64,000 nt of DNA from Epibacterium sp. Ofav1-8 (GTDB taxonomy: Bacteria; Pseudomonadota; Alphaproteobacteria; Rhodobacterales; Rhodobacteraceae), in NCBI RefSeq assembly GCF_022348185.1, contig NZ_JAKRFD010000002.1:186001-250000 (forward strand). The letters are read 5' to 3'. Within the stretch, counting starts at the first letter, position 1. Every line of letters starts with the position of its first letter. Below are positions 1 through 10,626 of the stretch, one piece after another. A program made the position numbers and the translations under genes. The notes beneath the pieces were generated by a model. That model ran no database searches, had not been told where the DNA came from, and saw nothing but the letters and a program-made list of their open reading frames with translations.

Positions 1-2
1 CT

Positions 3-233
3 GTCCTGTCGCGTTATGCGGTCAATTTCTGGAACCAGGGCCTGCATCAGGGGGCATCGCTGTCGCTTGATAAGGAAGAGAACGTCGCGGACGTTTTTGC
101 CTTTCCGCTTTATGCCTGCATGGCCGGGTTTGGCTTGTTGTTTATAGCGCTGGTGCTCTATCGCACCGGCACCGAGATTCGTGCGCGCCGGATGTCTGCA
201 CTGATCGCGCGGGAAAGGATGATGGATGCCTGA
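3..233 (+). CDS. ccmC: Heme exporter CcmC, C-terminal part (5' end outside window)
   Basis: The window opens inside a reading frame whose last 76 residues include W-N-Q-G-L-H-Q-G-A-S-L, then a hydrophobic segment (FPLYACMAGFGLLFIALVLY) and a basic tail ending in RERMMDA. This matches the C-terminus of CcmC, the inner-membrane protein that presents heme to CcmE during cytochrome c maturation (System I). The stop overlaps the start of the ccmD-like gene, and a CcmG-type thioredoxin follows, which is the usual ccmC-ccmD-ccmG order in this family. The N-terminal part, including the WWD-containing segment expected for the family, lies outside the window, so only the tail can be judged. Confidence 0.85.
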   Translation, partial: VLSRYAVNFWNQGLHQGASLSLDKEENVADVFAFPLYACMAGFGLLFIALVLYRTGTEIRARRMSALIARERMMDA

Positions 234-381
234 TCTGGGGAAATATGCCGACACCGTGCTGTCCGCGTATGGGGTATCGCTGCTGCTGTTGCTGGCGCTC
301 TTGGTGATGACCTTGATGCGCGGCGCAAAGGTGCGGGCAGACCTGAAACAGGTTGAGGAAAGGATGCGCCAGAATGGCTAA
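226..381 (+). CDS. ccmD: Heme exporter protein CcmD
   Basis: A 51-residue protein: a short N-terminus (MPDLGKYADTVLSAYG), one strongly hydrophobic helix of about 20 residues rich in Leu, then a basic and acidic cytoplasmic tail (RGAKVRADLKQVEERMRQNG). Size, topology and position between ccmC and ccmG fit CcmD, the small membrane protein needed to release holo-CcmE from the CcmABC complex. The start lies inside the end of ccmC (8 nt overlap) and the stop inside the start of ccmG (8 nt overlap), so the three genes are translationally coupled. The sequence itself is poorly conserved in this family, so the call leans on context and topology. Confidence 0.8.
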   Translation: MPDLGKYADTVLSAYGVSLLLLLALLVMTLMRGAKVRADLKQVEERMRQNG

Positions 382-910
382 AATCTCGCCGATGATGGCT
401 ATTCCTGTCGTGGTGTTTGCAGCCTTTGTGGGCCTCGCCCTCGTGGGGATGGGACGTGAAGATCCCGAAAGCCTGCCCTCGGCGCGCGAAGGCAAAACCG
501 CCCCGCCGGTGGCGCTGAGCGTGTTCCCTGGCAAAGAGAGTTTCGACGACGCCACACTGCGCGATGGTGAGGTCAAGCTGGTGAACTATTGGGCCAGCTG
601 GTGTGGCCCGTGCCGCGCCGAACACCCCAGCCTCACGGCGCTCTCGGAAGAGGGCGTGCCGATTTACGGGGTGAACTACAAGGATCAGCTGGGCAACGCG
701 CAGAGCTTCCTTGAGGAACTTGGCGACCCTTACGCCGCAGTCGGCCGGGACGAGCAGGGCCGTATGGCGCTGGACTGGGGGCTGTACGGTGTGCCGGAAA
801 CCTATGTGATTGACGGCGAGGGCACCATCGTAATGCGCTTTGCCGGGCCGATCACCAGCCGGGTGCTGGAAGAGACCATTCGCCCGGCGATGGAAAAGGC
901 GGCGCAATAG
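374..910 (+). CDS. ccmG: Thiol:disulfide interchange protein CcmG/DsbE
   Basis: A 178-residue thioredoxin-like protein anchored by an N-terminal membrane helix (about residues 5-26) and otherwise periplasmic. It carries the active site W-C-G-P-C (Cys77, Cys80) in the context NYWASWCGPCRAEHPSL and the cis-proline loop GVPET, as in CcmG. The family reduces apocytochrome c or CcmH disulfides before heme ligation. I chose the ATG at 374 because it gives a normal signal-anchor and couples to ccmD; an upstream in-frame start at 353 would add seven unlikely residues. It is the last gene of the ccm operon; a convergent regulator gene follows 27 nt later. Confidence 0.92.
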   Translation: MAKISPMMAIPVVVFAAFVGLALVGMGREDPESLPSAREGKTAPPVALSVFPGKESFDDATLRDGEVKLVNYWASWCGPCRAEHPSLTALSEEGVPIYGVNYKDQLGNAQSFLEELGDPYAAVGRDEQGRMALDWGLYGVPETYVIDGEGTIVMRFAGPITSRVLEETIRPAMEKAAQ

Positions 911-937
911 GCGCGGCCCTTCCATCATGGCTGCAAA

Positions 938-1309
938 TCAAGAGGTCACGGCCTCTCGCGCGTCATAAGAGGCGCGGGAAGCGCGGATGCCCGGCTGATT
1001 GTGTTCGGCCCATTGCGCCAACTGGCCAATCGCAGCGTGCAGGGAGTGGCCGCGCGCGGTCAGGCTGTATTCCACCTGCGGCGGGGACAGGTCCAGAACC
1101 TGACGCGCGACCAGCCCGTCGCGTTCCAGATTGCGCAGCGTCACCGACAGCATGCGTTGCGAGATCGCATCAATAACCCTGCGCAAGGCATTGAAACGAC
1201 ACGGGCCTTTGGACAGTTCAAGGATGACCAGAACGGACCATGCATCTCCGATGCGGTCCAGCACATCCCGGACGGCGCAATCGTAGTCCACAGCGCGACG
1301 ACGTCCCAT
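938..1309 (-). CDS. HxlR-family winged-helix transcriptional regulator
   Basis: A 123-residue protein of HxlR type: the N-terminal C-A-V-R-D-V-L-D-R-I-G-D-A-W-S segment, then a winged helix with the family pattern FNALRRVIDAISQRMLSVTLRNLERDGLVAR and a beta-wing ending in VEYSLTARG. HxlR proteins are dimeric repressors or activators, often redox or quinone responsive through the N-terminal cysteine (Cys10 here). The start at 1309 follows an AAAGGAA ribosome site; longer in-frame forms lack one. The gene is divergent from an NAD(P)H-binding oxidoreductase, the classical arrangement for HxlR regulators and their target, with a palindrome between them. Confidence 0.88.
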   Translation of the reverse strand: MGRRRAVDYDCAVRDVLDRIGDAWSVLVILELSKGPCRFNALRRVIDAISQRMLSVTLRNLERDGLVARQVLDLSPPQVEYSLTARGHSLHAAIGQLAQWAEHNQPGIRASRASYDAREAVTS

Positions 1310-1377
1310 GGCGGTTCCTTTCAGGTAACTATGTGCCCAAAACATGCGTATTCCGGGCGCGGTTCTCTGCACTTAGG

Positions 1378-1396
1378 TAGTTCTTATCAGTAACTA
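1378..1396. promoter_or_regulatory. Candidate HxlR operator
   Basis: TAGTT (1378-1382) and AACTA (1392-1396) form an inverted repeat with a 9-nt centre just upstream of the oxidoreductase gene. The half-site TAACTA recurs at 1326-1331, close to the regulator start. HxlR dimers bind short palindromes in such divergent promoters; that this is the site is inference. Confidence 0.4.
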
Positions 1397-1414
1397 TCAA
1401 TTTGGAGAGACCAG

Positions 1415-2035
1415 ATGAAGCTCTTTGTTCTAGGCGGCACCGGCATGATCGGCAGCCGGATCGTAACCGAAGCCCTGTCGCGCGGTCACGATGTCACCAT
1501 CGGCAGCCGCAGCCCCGAGACCTCAGCCCTCCGGGACGGTGTCACCGCCGTGCAGGTGGCGCTGGAGGATACCGCGGCGCTTGCGGCGCAGGCGGAGGCT
1601 GCGGATGTGACCATTACCGCCGTCAGCCCGCGCAGCACCGGCGATGCGATCGCGGAATCCAACGCCTATGCGGATGCTCTGATTGCGGCGCTGGGGCAGA
1701 ACCGTGTCGTGGTCGTGGGCGGAGCCGGATCGCTCAACCTGCCCGACGGAAGCCCGGTGGCGGATGTGGTGCCAGAGGCCTACCGCAGCGAAGCGCAGGG
1801 CATGCGCCAGGCCTATGAAAAGATCGCTGCCAGCGATCTGAACTACACGGTGATGGCACCGGCCGGGCTGATCGAACCCGGTGAACGCACCGGCACATTC
1901 CGCCTTGGTGGCCGGCAGTTCATGACGGACGAAGAGGGCAACAGCCGTATTTCGGCAGAGGATTTTGCCGTGGCCCTGCTGGATGAGGTCGAAACCCCGC
2001 AGCACAGCCGCCAGATCTTTCACGCGGCGTACTGA
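1415..2035 (+). CDS. NAD(P)H-binding Rossmann oxidoreductase (NmrA/YwnB-like)
   Basis: A 206-residue single Rossmann domain starting with MKLFVLGGTGMIGSRIVTEAL, the GGTGxIG dinucleotide-binding glycine motif at the extreme N-terminus. The rest (VVVVGGAGSLNLPDG, YTVMAPAGLIEPGERTGTFRLGG, a final helix ending in FAVALLDEVE) resembles the short atypical SDRs of the NAD(P)-binding-10 type (YwnB, BLVRB-like), which lack the YxxxK catalytic pair. GGAGAG at 1401-1408 is the ribosome site. It is divergent from the HxlR regulator and probably its target; such genes often respond to quinone or electrophile stress. Substrate unknown. Confidence 0.85.
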   Translation: MKLFVLGGTGMIGSRIVTEALSRGHDVTIGSRSPETSALRDGVTAVQVALEDTAALAAQAEAADVTITAVSPRSTGDAIAESNAYADALIAALGQNRVVVVGGAGSLNLPDGSPVADVVPEAYRSEAQGMRQAYEKIAASDLNYTVMAPAGLIEPGERTGTFRLGGRQFMTDEEGNSRISAEDFAVALLDEVETPQHSRQIFHAAY

Positions 2036-2041
2036 CGATGC

Positions 2042-2746
2042 TCAGAGCCGGTAGCCGCCCGCGACGGTCAGGATCTCACCGGTGATGAAGCTGGCCTCGT
2101 CCGAGGCCAGAAAACGCACCGCCTTTGCGATGTCTTCCGGCGTGCCGGGGCGTCCAAGGGCGGTGTCCTTGACAAACAGTTGCGTCAACTCGTCGGACCG
2201 GGGCGCTTCGGGAACGTTGATCGCCCCCGGCGCCACCGCATTGACGCGGATGCCCTGCGGGCCGAGTTCTTTTGCCATCGCTTTGGTCCAGAGATTGAGC
2301 GCGGCCTTGCTGGCGCCATAGCTGGCCGCGCCCTGCGGCGGCAGCACCGCATTCACCGAGGAAATACTGACGATCGCGGCACCTGCGCGCAGATGTGGCA
2401 GCGCTGCCGTCAGCAGGGCCTGCGGCGCGATCGCATTCAGCGCGAACGCGTTTTGGTGCGCATCGGCATCAAAGCTTTCTTTCGGGGTGCTCTGAACCAG
2501 CCCCGCATTGTTCACGATGACATCGATGCGGCCGAATTGATCCAGGGCGCGTGCCACCAGATCCTCGGCACTGCCGTCTTGCAAAAGGTCGCAGGGGCAG
2601 GAGACAACATTGTCCTGGGCCTCCAGATCATCACCCGGCGCGGTCTTGCGATAGGACCGCAGGATATTGTGATCGCGGGCAAGTTCGGCGGAAATGGCCC
2701 GGCCGAGACCATAGGTGCCGCCGGTGACGAGGACGGTGCGTCGCAT
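2042..2746 (-). CDS. Short-chain dehydrogenase/reductase
   Basis: A 234-residue classical SDR: cofactor motif TGGTYGLG near residues 8-15, N-N-A-G (79-82), catalytic Ser129/130 in SISS, and the Y-x-x-x-K pair Tyr143-Lys147 (SYGASKAAL). The C-terminal half (KELGPQGIRVNAVAPGAI...GRPGTPEDIAKAVRFLASDEASFITGEILTVAGG) is typical. The start at 2746 has GGAGG four bases upstream; longer in-frame starts add a non-conserved, arginine-rich extension. The gene is convergent with the Rossmann oxidoreductase, the two stops being 6 nt apart. Substrate cannot be told from sequence. Confidence 0.92.
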   Translation of the reverse strand: MRRTVLVTGGTYGLGRAISAELARDHNILRSYRKTAPGDDLEAQDNVVSCPCDLLQDGSAEDLVARALDQFGRIDVIVNNAGLVQSTPKESFDADAHQNAFALNAIAPQALLTAALPHLRAGAAIVSISSVNAVLPPQGAASYGASKAALNLWTKAMAKELGPQGIRVNAVAPGAINVPEAPRSDELTQLFVKDTALGRPGTPEDIAKAVRFLASDEASFITGEILTVAGGYRL

Positions 2747-2834
2747 GAAACCTCCGGAACTGGATGCGGTCAGACAACGCCACGCGCCCGGCTTGTGCAA
2801 GACCCCGATCCGGGACCCGGCGCAGAAGCGCTGA

Positions 2835-3182
2835 TCAGGTGCCGGTCCGACACTCAGGCGCCATGTCGGAGGCCAGAGACGCGGAGAGTTCGGTGTCGAC
2901 CGTTTCATAGACTTGCGTGTCGATTTCGCGGCGCAGGTAGGTGGACTGGAACTCCATCAGGTCATCGCCGGACACCACAGCATCAAGATAGTCCTCAAAC
3001 ACCTGCTGGCTGTGCCAGAGGCTGATCGACTTGATTTCGCCGCTTTCGCGCGCTGCAAAGAGCCGCGTTTCATAGCAGCCAACGCGCCGCCCGGACTCGT
3101 CACGGGCGAGAGCCGCGGCACAGTCGAGCACCTCGTCGAACTTGTCCCGGAGCGGGTAGTATTTCGTTATGACTGCGATCAT
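2835..3182 (-). CDS. Small ABM-like dimeric alpha-beta barrel protein
   Basis: A 115-residue soluble protein. Its first 95 residues (MIAVITKYYPLRDKFDEVLDCAAALARDESGRRVGCYETRLFAARESGEIKSISLW... in outline) follow the beta-alpha-beta pattern of antibiotic-biosynthesis-monooxygenase-type dimeric barrels: an early VITKYYP strand, a helix with repeated acidic residues, and a W-x-S-x-x-x-F-x-D-Y-L segment (residues 56-66). The family includes heme- or quinone-degrading monooxygenases but also many proteins of unknown role. It lies 88 nt upstream of the SDR on the same strand and may be co-transcribed. Functional call is weak; the fold call is moderate. Confidence 0.6.
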   Translation of the reverse strand: MIAVITKYYPLRDKFDEVLDCAAALARDESGRRVGCYETRLFAARESGEIKSISLWHSQQVFEDYLDAVVSGDDLMEFQSTYLRREIDTQVYETVDTELSASLASDMAPECRTGT

Positions 3183-3270
3183 TGTGACGCCTCGCGTTCG
3201 CCTCGCTATTTATAGGGAGAGCATAGGTGGCTTTTGGTTATCTGAGTATTACCAATTGCAACAAAGCGAA

Positions 3271-3297
3271 AAAGGGCGGCCAACTGTGCCGCCCTTT
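3271..3297 (-). terminator. Rho-independent terminator of acnA
   Basis: A perfect 10-bp stem, AAAGGGCGGC (3271-3280) and GCCGCCCTTT (3288-3297), with a 7-nt loop. On the minus strand the stem is followed by a run of T, and the acnA stop lies 25 nt upstream. Confidence 0.85.
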
Positions 3298-3321
3298 CCA
3301 CAATGTTAAAAGATGGTGCGA

Positions 3322-6069
<2,748 letters not shown>

Positions 6070-6164
6070 ATTGGCCTCCCTCAAAAATGACAAATAGGGA
6101 CTTCGCTGCGATGTATCTGCATCATGCAGGTGCTTCATTCAATAGGATATAGGCTGCATGGCGA

Positions 6165-6192
6165 AAAATTGTATACCATAGTACACTGTTTT
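6165..6192. promoter_or_regulatory. Imperfect palindrome upstream of acnA
   Basis: AAAATTGTATAC (6165-6176) and GTACACTGTTTT (6181-6192) match in 9 of 12 positions as an inverted repeat around CATA. TTGTATAC-type half-sites are common for GntR-family (FCD) regulators. It sits between the divergent acnA and the DUF1223 gene, so either could be the target. Regulator unknown. Confidence 0.4.
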
Positions 6193-6286
6193 GGTGTGTT
6201 TTGGCGCCGGCTCTCAAGAATGATTGATTGGCCATTGATGAGCGGGGCGCTTACACCCTTAATCCTAACAATCTTACGGGCGACTC

Positions 6287-6994
6287 ATGCGGCTTATTTC
6301 GCTTTCCTCTCTGATTTTTGCGGCAGTTTGCGCTGTCACGCCACCGGTTGCGGCAGATCCATCGCCTGTTGTTGTGGAACTCTATACCTCGCAGGGTTGT
6401 TCCTCCTGTCCGCCGGCGGATGAGCTGTTGCAGCGTCTGGCGCAGCGCGAGGACGTGCTGGCATTGGCCTATCACGTTGATTACTGGGACTATATCGGTT
6501 GGCGCGATATTTTTGCAGATCCCGCTCATACGGACCGGCAGCGCGGCTATGCGCATGTGGGCGAGAGGAACATGATCTACACGCCGCAGATGATCATCAT
6601 GGGGCGCGAGGATGTGGTTGGCGCCGATGCCATGCAATTGGCGGAGGCCATGGAGAACTACCTCGGCCACAAGCCACGCGCAAAGCTGTCGGTCGCGCTG
6701 GACGGGCGGACGCTGACGGTGTCGCTGCCGCAACTGCCGGACGGGGTTGCCGAGGATCTGCGGGTGCAGCTGGTGCAATATATGCCGATGCGCCGGGTGG
6801 ACATCAAACGGGGCGAGCTTGCCGGTCACAGCATTGATTACGCCAATGTGGTGGAACGCCACCAGGTGCTGGCGGATTGGGATGGCGCGGCGCCGCTGGA
6901 ACTCTCGGTAACGCTTGCGGAGGATCTGCCGGCGGCGGTGTTGGTGCAGGAATGGCCCTATGGCCCGATCCTGGCGGCGGCGCGGGTCGAGTGA
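6287..6994 (+). CDS. Exported DUF1223 thioredoxin-like protein
   Basis: A 235-residue protein with a clear signal peptide (residues 1-23, ending ...AVTPPVAA) and, right after it, VELYTSQGCSSCPPADELL, the CxxC-containing motif of DUF1223. The motif HVDYWDYIGWRD...F and the phrase YTPQMIIMG are also typical of that family, which has a thioredoxin-like fold and unknown function; a role in periplasmic thiol chemistry is inference. It is divergent from acnA and convergent with the acyltransferase gene, with only 1 nt between the two stop codons. Confidence 0.88.
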   Translation: MRLISLSSLIFAAVCAVTPPVAADPSPVVVELYTSQGCSSCPPADELLQRLAQREDVLALAYHVDYWDYIGWRDIFADPAHTDRQRGYAHVGERNMIYTPQMIIMGREDVVGADAMQLAEAMENYLGHKPRAKLSVALDGRTLTVSLPQLPDGVAEDLRVQLVQYMPMRRVDIKRGELAGHSIDYANVVERHQVLADWDGAAPLELSVTLAEDLPAAVLVQEWPYGPILAAARVE

Positions 6995-6995
6995 C

Positions 6996-7931
6996 CTAGC
7001 CCTCGCCCTGTTGGGGTGACGCGTAATCCGGGTGCGGCGTGTCGTAAATCGGCTTCCAACGCCGGTGCAGCCAGAACCATTGCCCCATATGCGCGCGCAC
7101 CATGCGCTCCAGATCGTCACAGACCGCCTGGGACATGGTGAGCGGGTCGGAGTGCGGGATTTCCGCGGCGACATGCACCTCGAAATCCAGACCGTTGGCT
7201 TGCCGCACGCCATAGATCGGCAAGAAGACCGCGTTGTATTTGAGCGCCAGTTCCGCCGGAACCGTCGAGGTCAGCGCCGGGCGCCCAAAGAACGGCAGAT
7301 ACTGACCGCCCATGGCGTGCATGTCCGCGACGATGGCAATATTGCCGCCCGCCTTCAGGTGGCGCACCATCTCGACCATGCCGCGCTTGCCCTGTTCGAA
7401 CATCGGCTTGCCGGTGGCGGAGATCGCCTTGACATAATGGTCGTTGAAATAGGGGTTGGCCATGCGCCGGTAGAGCGAGCCCATGTTGAACCCCATCTGC
7501 ACCAGCTTCGAGCGCGCCGCATCGTAATTTCCAAAATGCCCGGTGACCAGGACGACCGGGCGGCCGGCTGCACGGGCGGCCTCCAGCGTGGCGACACCTG
7601 GTCCGGTCAGCGGGGCGGATTTGGCGCGGACCCAGAAAGGCGCGCCGGCATAGAGTTCGGCGAGGGTGCGGCCCACATTGTCTGCAACCTGATGACACAG
7701 GCTCTCCACCTCGGAGGCAGGCAGATCCGGGCGGGTATAGGCGAGGTTGCGCCGCACGCGCTTGTGAAACCCGATCAGCGGCGCCAGTTTGCGCAGCACC
7801 CAGCCCATGGCCGGGACGCGCCTGCGATAGGGGATCAGCTTTAGTCCGCCAATCAGCCCGCGCAGGACCAGATTGATCGCAAAGTACTTGGCGCGTTGGG
7901 AAAATGTCAGCTCCGACGAGTCAACGGGCAT
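6996..7931 (-). CDS. LpxL/HtrB-type lipid A biosynthesis acyltransferase
   Basis: A 311-residue protein with one N-terminal membrane segment (about residues 17-35) and the acyltransferase H-x4-D motif in VTGHFGNYD (His132, Asp137), followed by R-x-M-A-N-P-Y-F-N and a C-terminal WFWLHRRWK block, all characteristic of LpxL/LpxM/HtrB enzymes. These add secondary acyl chains to Kdo-lipid A (or a related lysophospholipid) at the inner membrane. Length is normal for the family. Related sequences in this bacterial family are also annotated simply as lysophospholipid acyltransferases, so the exact acceptor is not certain. Confidence 0.88.
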   Translation of the reverse strand: MPVDSSELTFSQRAKYFAINLVLRGLIGGLKLIPYRRRVPAMGWVLRKLAPLIGFHKRVRRNLAYTRPDLPASEVESLCHQVADNVGRTLAELYAGAPFWVRAKSAPLTGPGVATLEAARAAGRPVVLVTGHFGNYDAARSKLVQMGFNMGSLYRRMANPYFNDHYVKAISATGKPMFEQGKRGMVEMVRHLKAGGNIAIVADMHAMGGQYLPFFGRPALTSTVPAELALKYNAVFLPIYGVRQANGLDFEVHVAAEIPHSDPLTMSQAVCDDLERMVRAHMGQWFWLHRRWKPIYDTPHPDYASPQQGEG

Positions 7932-8022
7932 GCGGTGTCTGGCTCCTGGTCGCTGTCACGCAACGCAGGATCATAGAGCCGGTTGCGGCCATATACAAGA
8001 AACCCCTGACAACAAACGCGCG

Positions 8023-8041
8023 TCCCCCTGCGGGCGGGGGG
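8023..8041 (-). terminator. Probable terminator of the FliG-like gene
   Basis: TCCCCC (8023-8028) pairs with GGGGGA (8036-8041) across a 7-nt loop, flanked by further GC complementarity. On the minus strand GTTTGTTG follows. It lies 35 nt beyond the FliG-like stop codon. Confidence 0.55.
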
Positions 8042-8076
8042 ACAGGCGCGCAGTCCGGGGCGCAGGTGGCCCCGGG

Positions 8077-9180
8077 TTATGATTCTTCCTCGTCCGATTT
8101 CAGCTCGATGTCGCCATTGACGACCATCTCGCGCAGCATGTTGACGATCAGGCCAAATGCGGCCTCGCCCTCGGTCCGTTTGACGCGACCCAGCTGGTTG
8201 GCCTCTTCGCGCAGGTTGTTGGCCATCCGTGTGGACATGTTTTCCAGCAGGAAGGTGACAGAGGCCACATCGTCCTCTTCGGTGGCAAAGGCGATCGCGG
8301 TGGTCAGTTCCTGCGGACCCAGAGCACGCACCAGTTTGGGCACATCCATCGGTTCCACCTTCTGGGCAATCAGCGCGAAGGTGAAGATCGACTTGCGCAC
8401 GTCGGTGGCAAACTCCTGATCTTCCTCGTCGAGCGCGGTCAGCACCTCCTCGCGCTTGGCAGCGGCGGATTGGGTGAGGATCGCACCGACGCGCTGGCCC
8501 GGGGTCTGTTCAAAGGCGACCTGCGGACGGGCCTCGATCTGCGACGCCAGCGACAGGCCAATGCGGTCGACGGTGTCCGGCGTCACGTTGCTGGTCTGGC
8601 TGACCGCATAGGTGATGCGCCGTGCCAGGGGGCCCGGCAGATGCTGCAACATCTCCGCCGCCTTGGCGGTGTCGATCTTCGACAGCAGCACCGCCGCGAC
8701 CTCGGTGCTTTCCGCCTTGGCCAGATCCGCCAGGTCCTCTGGCGGCAGGTTGCGCAGGCGCTCCCAAGGGTCGCCGAACTGACGCACGCCGGCTTCTTTG
8801 CGCAGTCGACTGTGGGTGTGGCGGCTGATCTTGCCTTCCATCGCGGTCAGCGCACCGGCCAGACCGTTGGGAAAGGACAACCCGATGTTTTCGAGTTGCT
8901 CTGCAAATTCGGCTGCCACCGCATGCAACGTCTGGCGATCCACCAGGCGCATTTTGCCCATCTGCTGCGTGAGTTCCAGCTGGAGATCGTCCGGCAACTC
9001 TTCCAGGGGCACATCTGCCCCCTCGTTGAGGAGAAGTCGCACGACGATTGCCGCTTTTGCTTTGCCACTCAGTTGGGGCGCGCCCCCCGAGAGGGCTGGA
9101 GCCGGTGCGGCTGGCGCGAAATCGCCAAGCCCCATATCCGGTGATGCCATGGGGAGCGCTAAGGCTGATGATTGTTCCAT
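8077..9180 (-). CDS. Divergent FliG-like protein, outside a flagellar cluster
   Basis: A 367-residue protein with FliG architecture: an N-terminal region with a Pro/Ala-rich leader (residues 1-40), a middle domain with the armadillo-type repeat ...LSKIDTAKAAEMLQHLPGPLARRITYAV, and a C-terminal domain FALIAQKVEPMDVPKLVRALGPQELTTAIAFA...FLLENMSTRMANNLREE matching the FliG torque helix region (compare NMSQRAAxxLRED). FliG is the C-ring switch protein contacting MotA and FliM. Here the EHPQ surface motif of the middle domain reads E-S-T-E and the FEDLVDIDDR charge cluster is not kept. No flagellar genes are nearby. It may be the true FliG of a lineage whose gene lies apart, or a paralogue. Confidence 0.75.
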   Translation of the reverse strand: MEQSSALALPMASPDMGLGDFAPAAPAPALSGGAPQLSGKAKAAIVVRLLLNEGADVPLEELPDDLQLELTQQMGKMRLVDRQTLHAVAAEFAEQLENIGLSFPNGLAGALTAMEGKISRHTHSRLRKEAGVRQFGDPWERLRNLPPEDLADLAKAESTEVAAVLLSKIDTAKAAEMLQHLPGPLARRITYAVSQTSNVTPDTVDRIGLSLASQIEARPQVAFEQTPGQRVGAILTQSAAAKREEVLTALDEEDQEFATDVRKSIFTFALIAQKVEPMDVPKLVRALGPQELTTAIAFATEEDDVASVTFLLENMSTRMANNLREEANQLGRVKRTEGEAAFGLIVNMLREMVVNGDIELKSDEEES

Positions 9181-9258
9181 TCTTGAACCTTGACCCGAAA
9201 AGATTCTCTTTCTGTCAGATCACAAGATAGGCCGTCAGCAGTAAAGAAAGCCTGAAGC

Positions 9259-9792
9259 TTAGTAGTTAACGGTCACACCCGTCTGAATTGCACGGCGCAG
9301 CGAGGATTCGGCCCAGGTGCCTTCGCCGCCACGGGCCTTGATTTCCTTCCACTGCGACAGCGCCTGCGCATATTCGCCATTGGCGACAAAGCCTTGCGCC
9401 ATGTAGCTGCGGGCCAGGATGTTATCGGGGTTCTGCGCGATGGCTTGGGTGTAATATGCGTTTGCGGCCTCGGCCTGACCCAACTTGCGGTTGGTGAACC
9501 CCCAATAGGTCAGGACTCGGCTATCCGTCTGATCCGGATGCGCCGCCAGCACCGCCTGTGCGTCCTCGTAACGCTCCAGATACGCCAGCTCGCGCGCGGT
9601 CTCCAGCAGTTGCTGGCCGTTCATGGATGATTCTTCCGGTTTGACGCATTTCTGGGCGTCCTCGTCCCAAACCCGTTTGCCCCAGCATTTCTTGGTGGTG
9701 TCAGAGGGCGTGGGCGGTGTTGTTGAATCGCTCCCGGCTGCAAAAGCCGACAAGGGCAGGGCCAGGGCGAGGGTGAGAGCTGTGAAACGCAT
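9259..9792 (-). CDS. Exported tetratricopeptide-repeat protein
   Basis: A 177-residue protein with a signal peptide (MRFTALTLALALPLSAFA) and at least two tetratricopeptide repeats in the mature part: LAYLERYEDAQAVLAAHP..., YWGFTNRKLGQAEAANAYYTQAIAQNPDNILARSYMAQGFVANGEYAQALSQWKEI. Two cysteines in the linker (KKCWGKRVWDEDAQKC) could form a disulfide. TPR proteins mediate protein-protein contacts; this one would act in the periplasm. Partner unknown. It stands alone, with a 229-nt divergent promoter region to the flavin reductase gene. Confidence 0.8.
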   Translation of the reverse strand: MRFTALTLALALPLSAFAAGSDSTTPPTPSDTTKKCWGKRVWDEDAQKCVKPEESSMNGQQLLETARELAYLERYEDAQAVLAAHPDQTDSRVLTYWGFTNRKLGQAEAANAYYTQAIAQNPDNILARSYMAQGFVANGEYAQALSQWKEIKARGGEGTWAESSLRRAIQTGVTVNY

Positions 9793-10021
9793 GAATACCT
9801 CCTGTGCGTCTGTCTAATGGGGTTACGCTGAAAACACGCCTGCTGCGCAAAACATTCGTTCACGAAACCGTGAGTGGCAAAATACAGTGCCGGGCCCGCA
9901 GACGTACCCCGGATGCAGGTCGGTGACACCGCCGGGGCATAGAGGCGCTCAGGAATGTGCAGGATTGTACCGTGCAAAAGCTGTCATTGTGGCCCCACAG
10001 ATCCGCCCCTATAGAGGCGAG

Positions 10022-10576
10022 ATGGAGTTTATGGCGATTTCTGGCAGTGCGCGCCGCGCGTCGACCAATACCGCTCTGCTGCGAGCGGTGTCCGGGATCG
10101 TATCTCCCACTCACACCGTGAGTGTGTTTGCGGGGCTGGCCCGGCTGCCGGTGTTCTCGCCAGATCTGGAGCAACACGCCCTGCCGCCGGCGGTCGAGGA
10201 TTTCGCGGCCCGGGTCGGGCGCAGCGATGGTCTGATCATTTCAAGCCCGGAATATGTCCGGGCGCTCCCGGGCGGGCTCAAGAACGCCATCGACTGGCTG
10301 GTCTCGCGCGAGGAGATCATCGCAAAGCCCATTGCCCTGATGCATGCGTCGCATCGCGGCGACGACATGCTGGCGCAGTTGCGGACCGTGCTCTCTACGG
10401 TCAGTTCGCGCTTTTTCGACGACGTGTTCCTGCGGTTCGAGCTGATGCAGACCTCCCCGGCCGAAATCGACACTCTGTTGCAGGCGCCGCAGAACCGCCG
10501 CGCCGTGATCGATTTTGTCGATCAATTTGCCGCGCGATGTGAGGGGCACGGGGCAGGACCTTCAGAACCCACATAA
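10022..10576 (+). CDS. NAD(P)H-dependent FMN reductase family protein
   Basis: A flavodoxin-fold protein of about 184 residues: phosphate-binding loop ISGSARRASTNTALL at the N-terminus, a flavin-contacting SSPEYVRALPGGLKNAIDWL block (the family SPEYNxSxPGxLKNAIDW motif) and a C-terminal helix. Members (NADPH-dependent FMN reductase, ChrR, ArsH-like) reduce flavins, quinones or metals using a bound FMN. Two starts compete: ATG 10022 with GAGG at 10014-10017, or ATG 10031 with GGAG at 10024-10027; the difference is three residues. It is convergent with purB and shares a terminator hairpin with it. Confidence 0.85.
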   Translation: MEFMAISGSARRASTNTALLRAVSGIVSPTHTVSVFAGLARLPVFSPDLEQHALPPAVEDFAARVGRSDGLIISSPEYVRALPGGLKNAIDWLVSREEIIAKPIALMHASHRGDDMLAQLRTVLSTVSSRFFDDVFLRFELMQTSPAEIDTLLQAPQNRRAVIDFVDQFAARCEGHGAGPSEPT

Positions 10577-10580
10577 AAAA

Positions 10581-10600
10581 CCCCGCCGGTGAGGGCGGGG
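10581..10600. terminator. Terminator between flavin reductase and purB
   Basis: CCCCGCC (10581-10587) and GGCGGGG (10594-10600) form a 7-bp stem with a 6-nt loop. On the minus strand six T follow, which makes it a strong terminator for purB; it also lies just beyond the plus-strand gene. Confidence 0.85.
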
Positions 10601-10626
10601 CTTGATCGGTGCGCGTGAGGGTGGGC

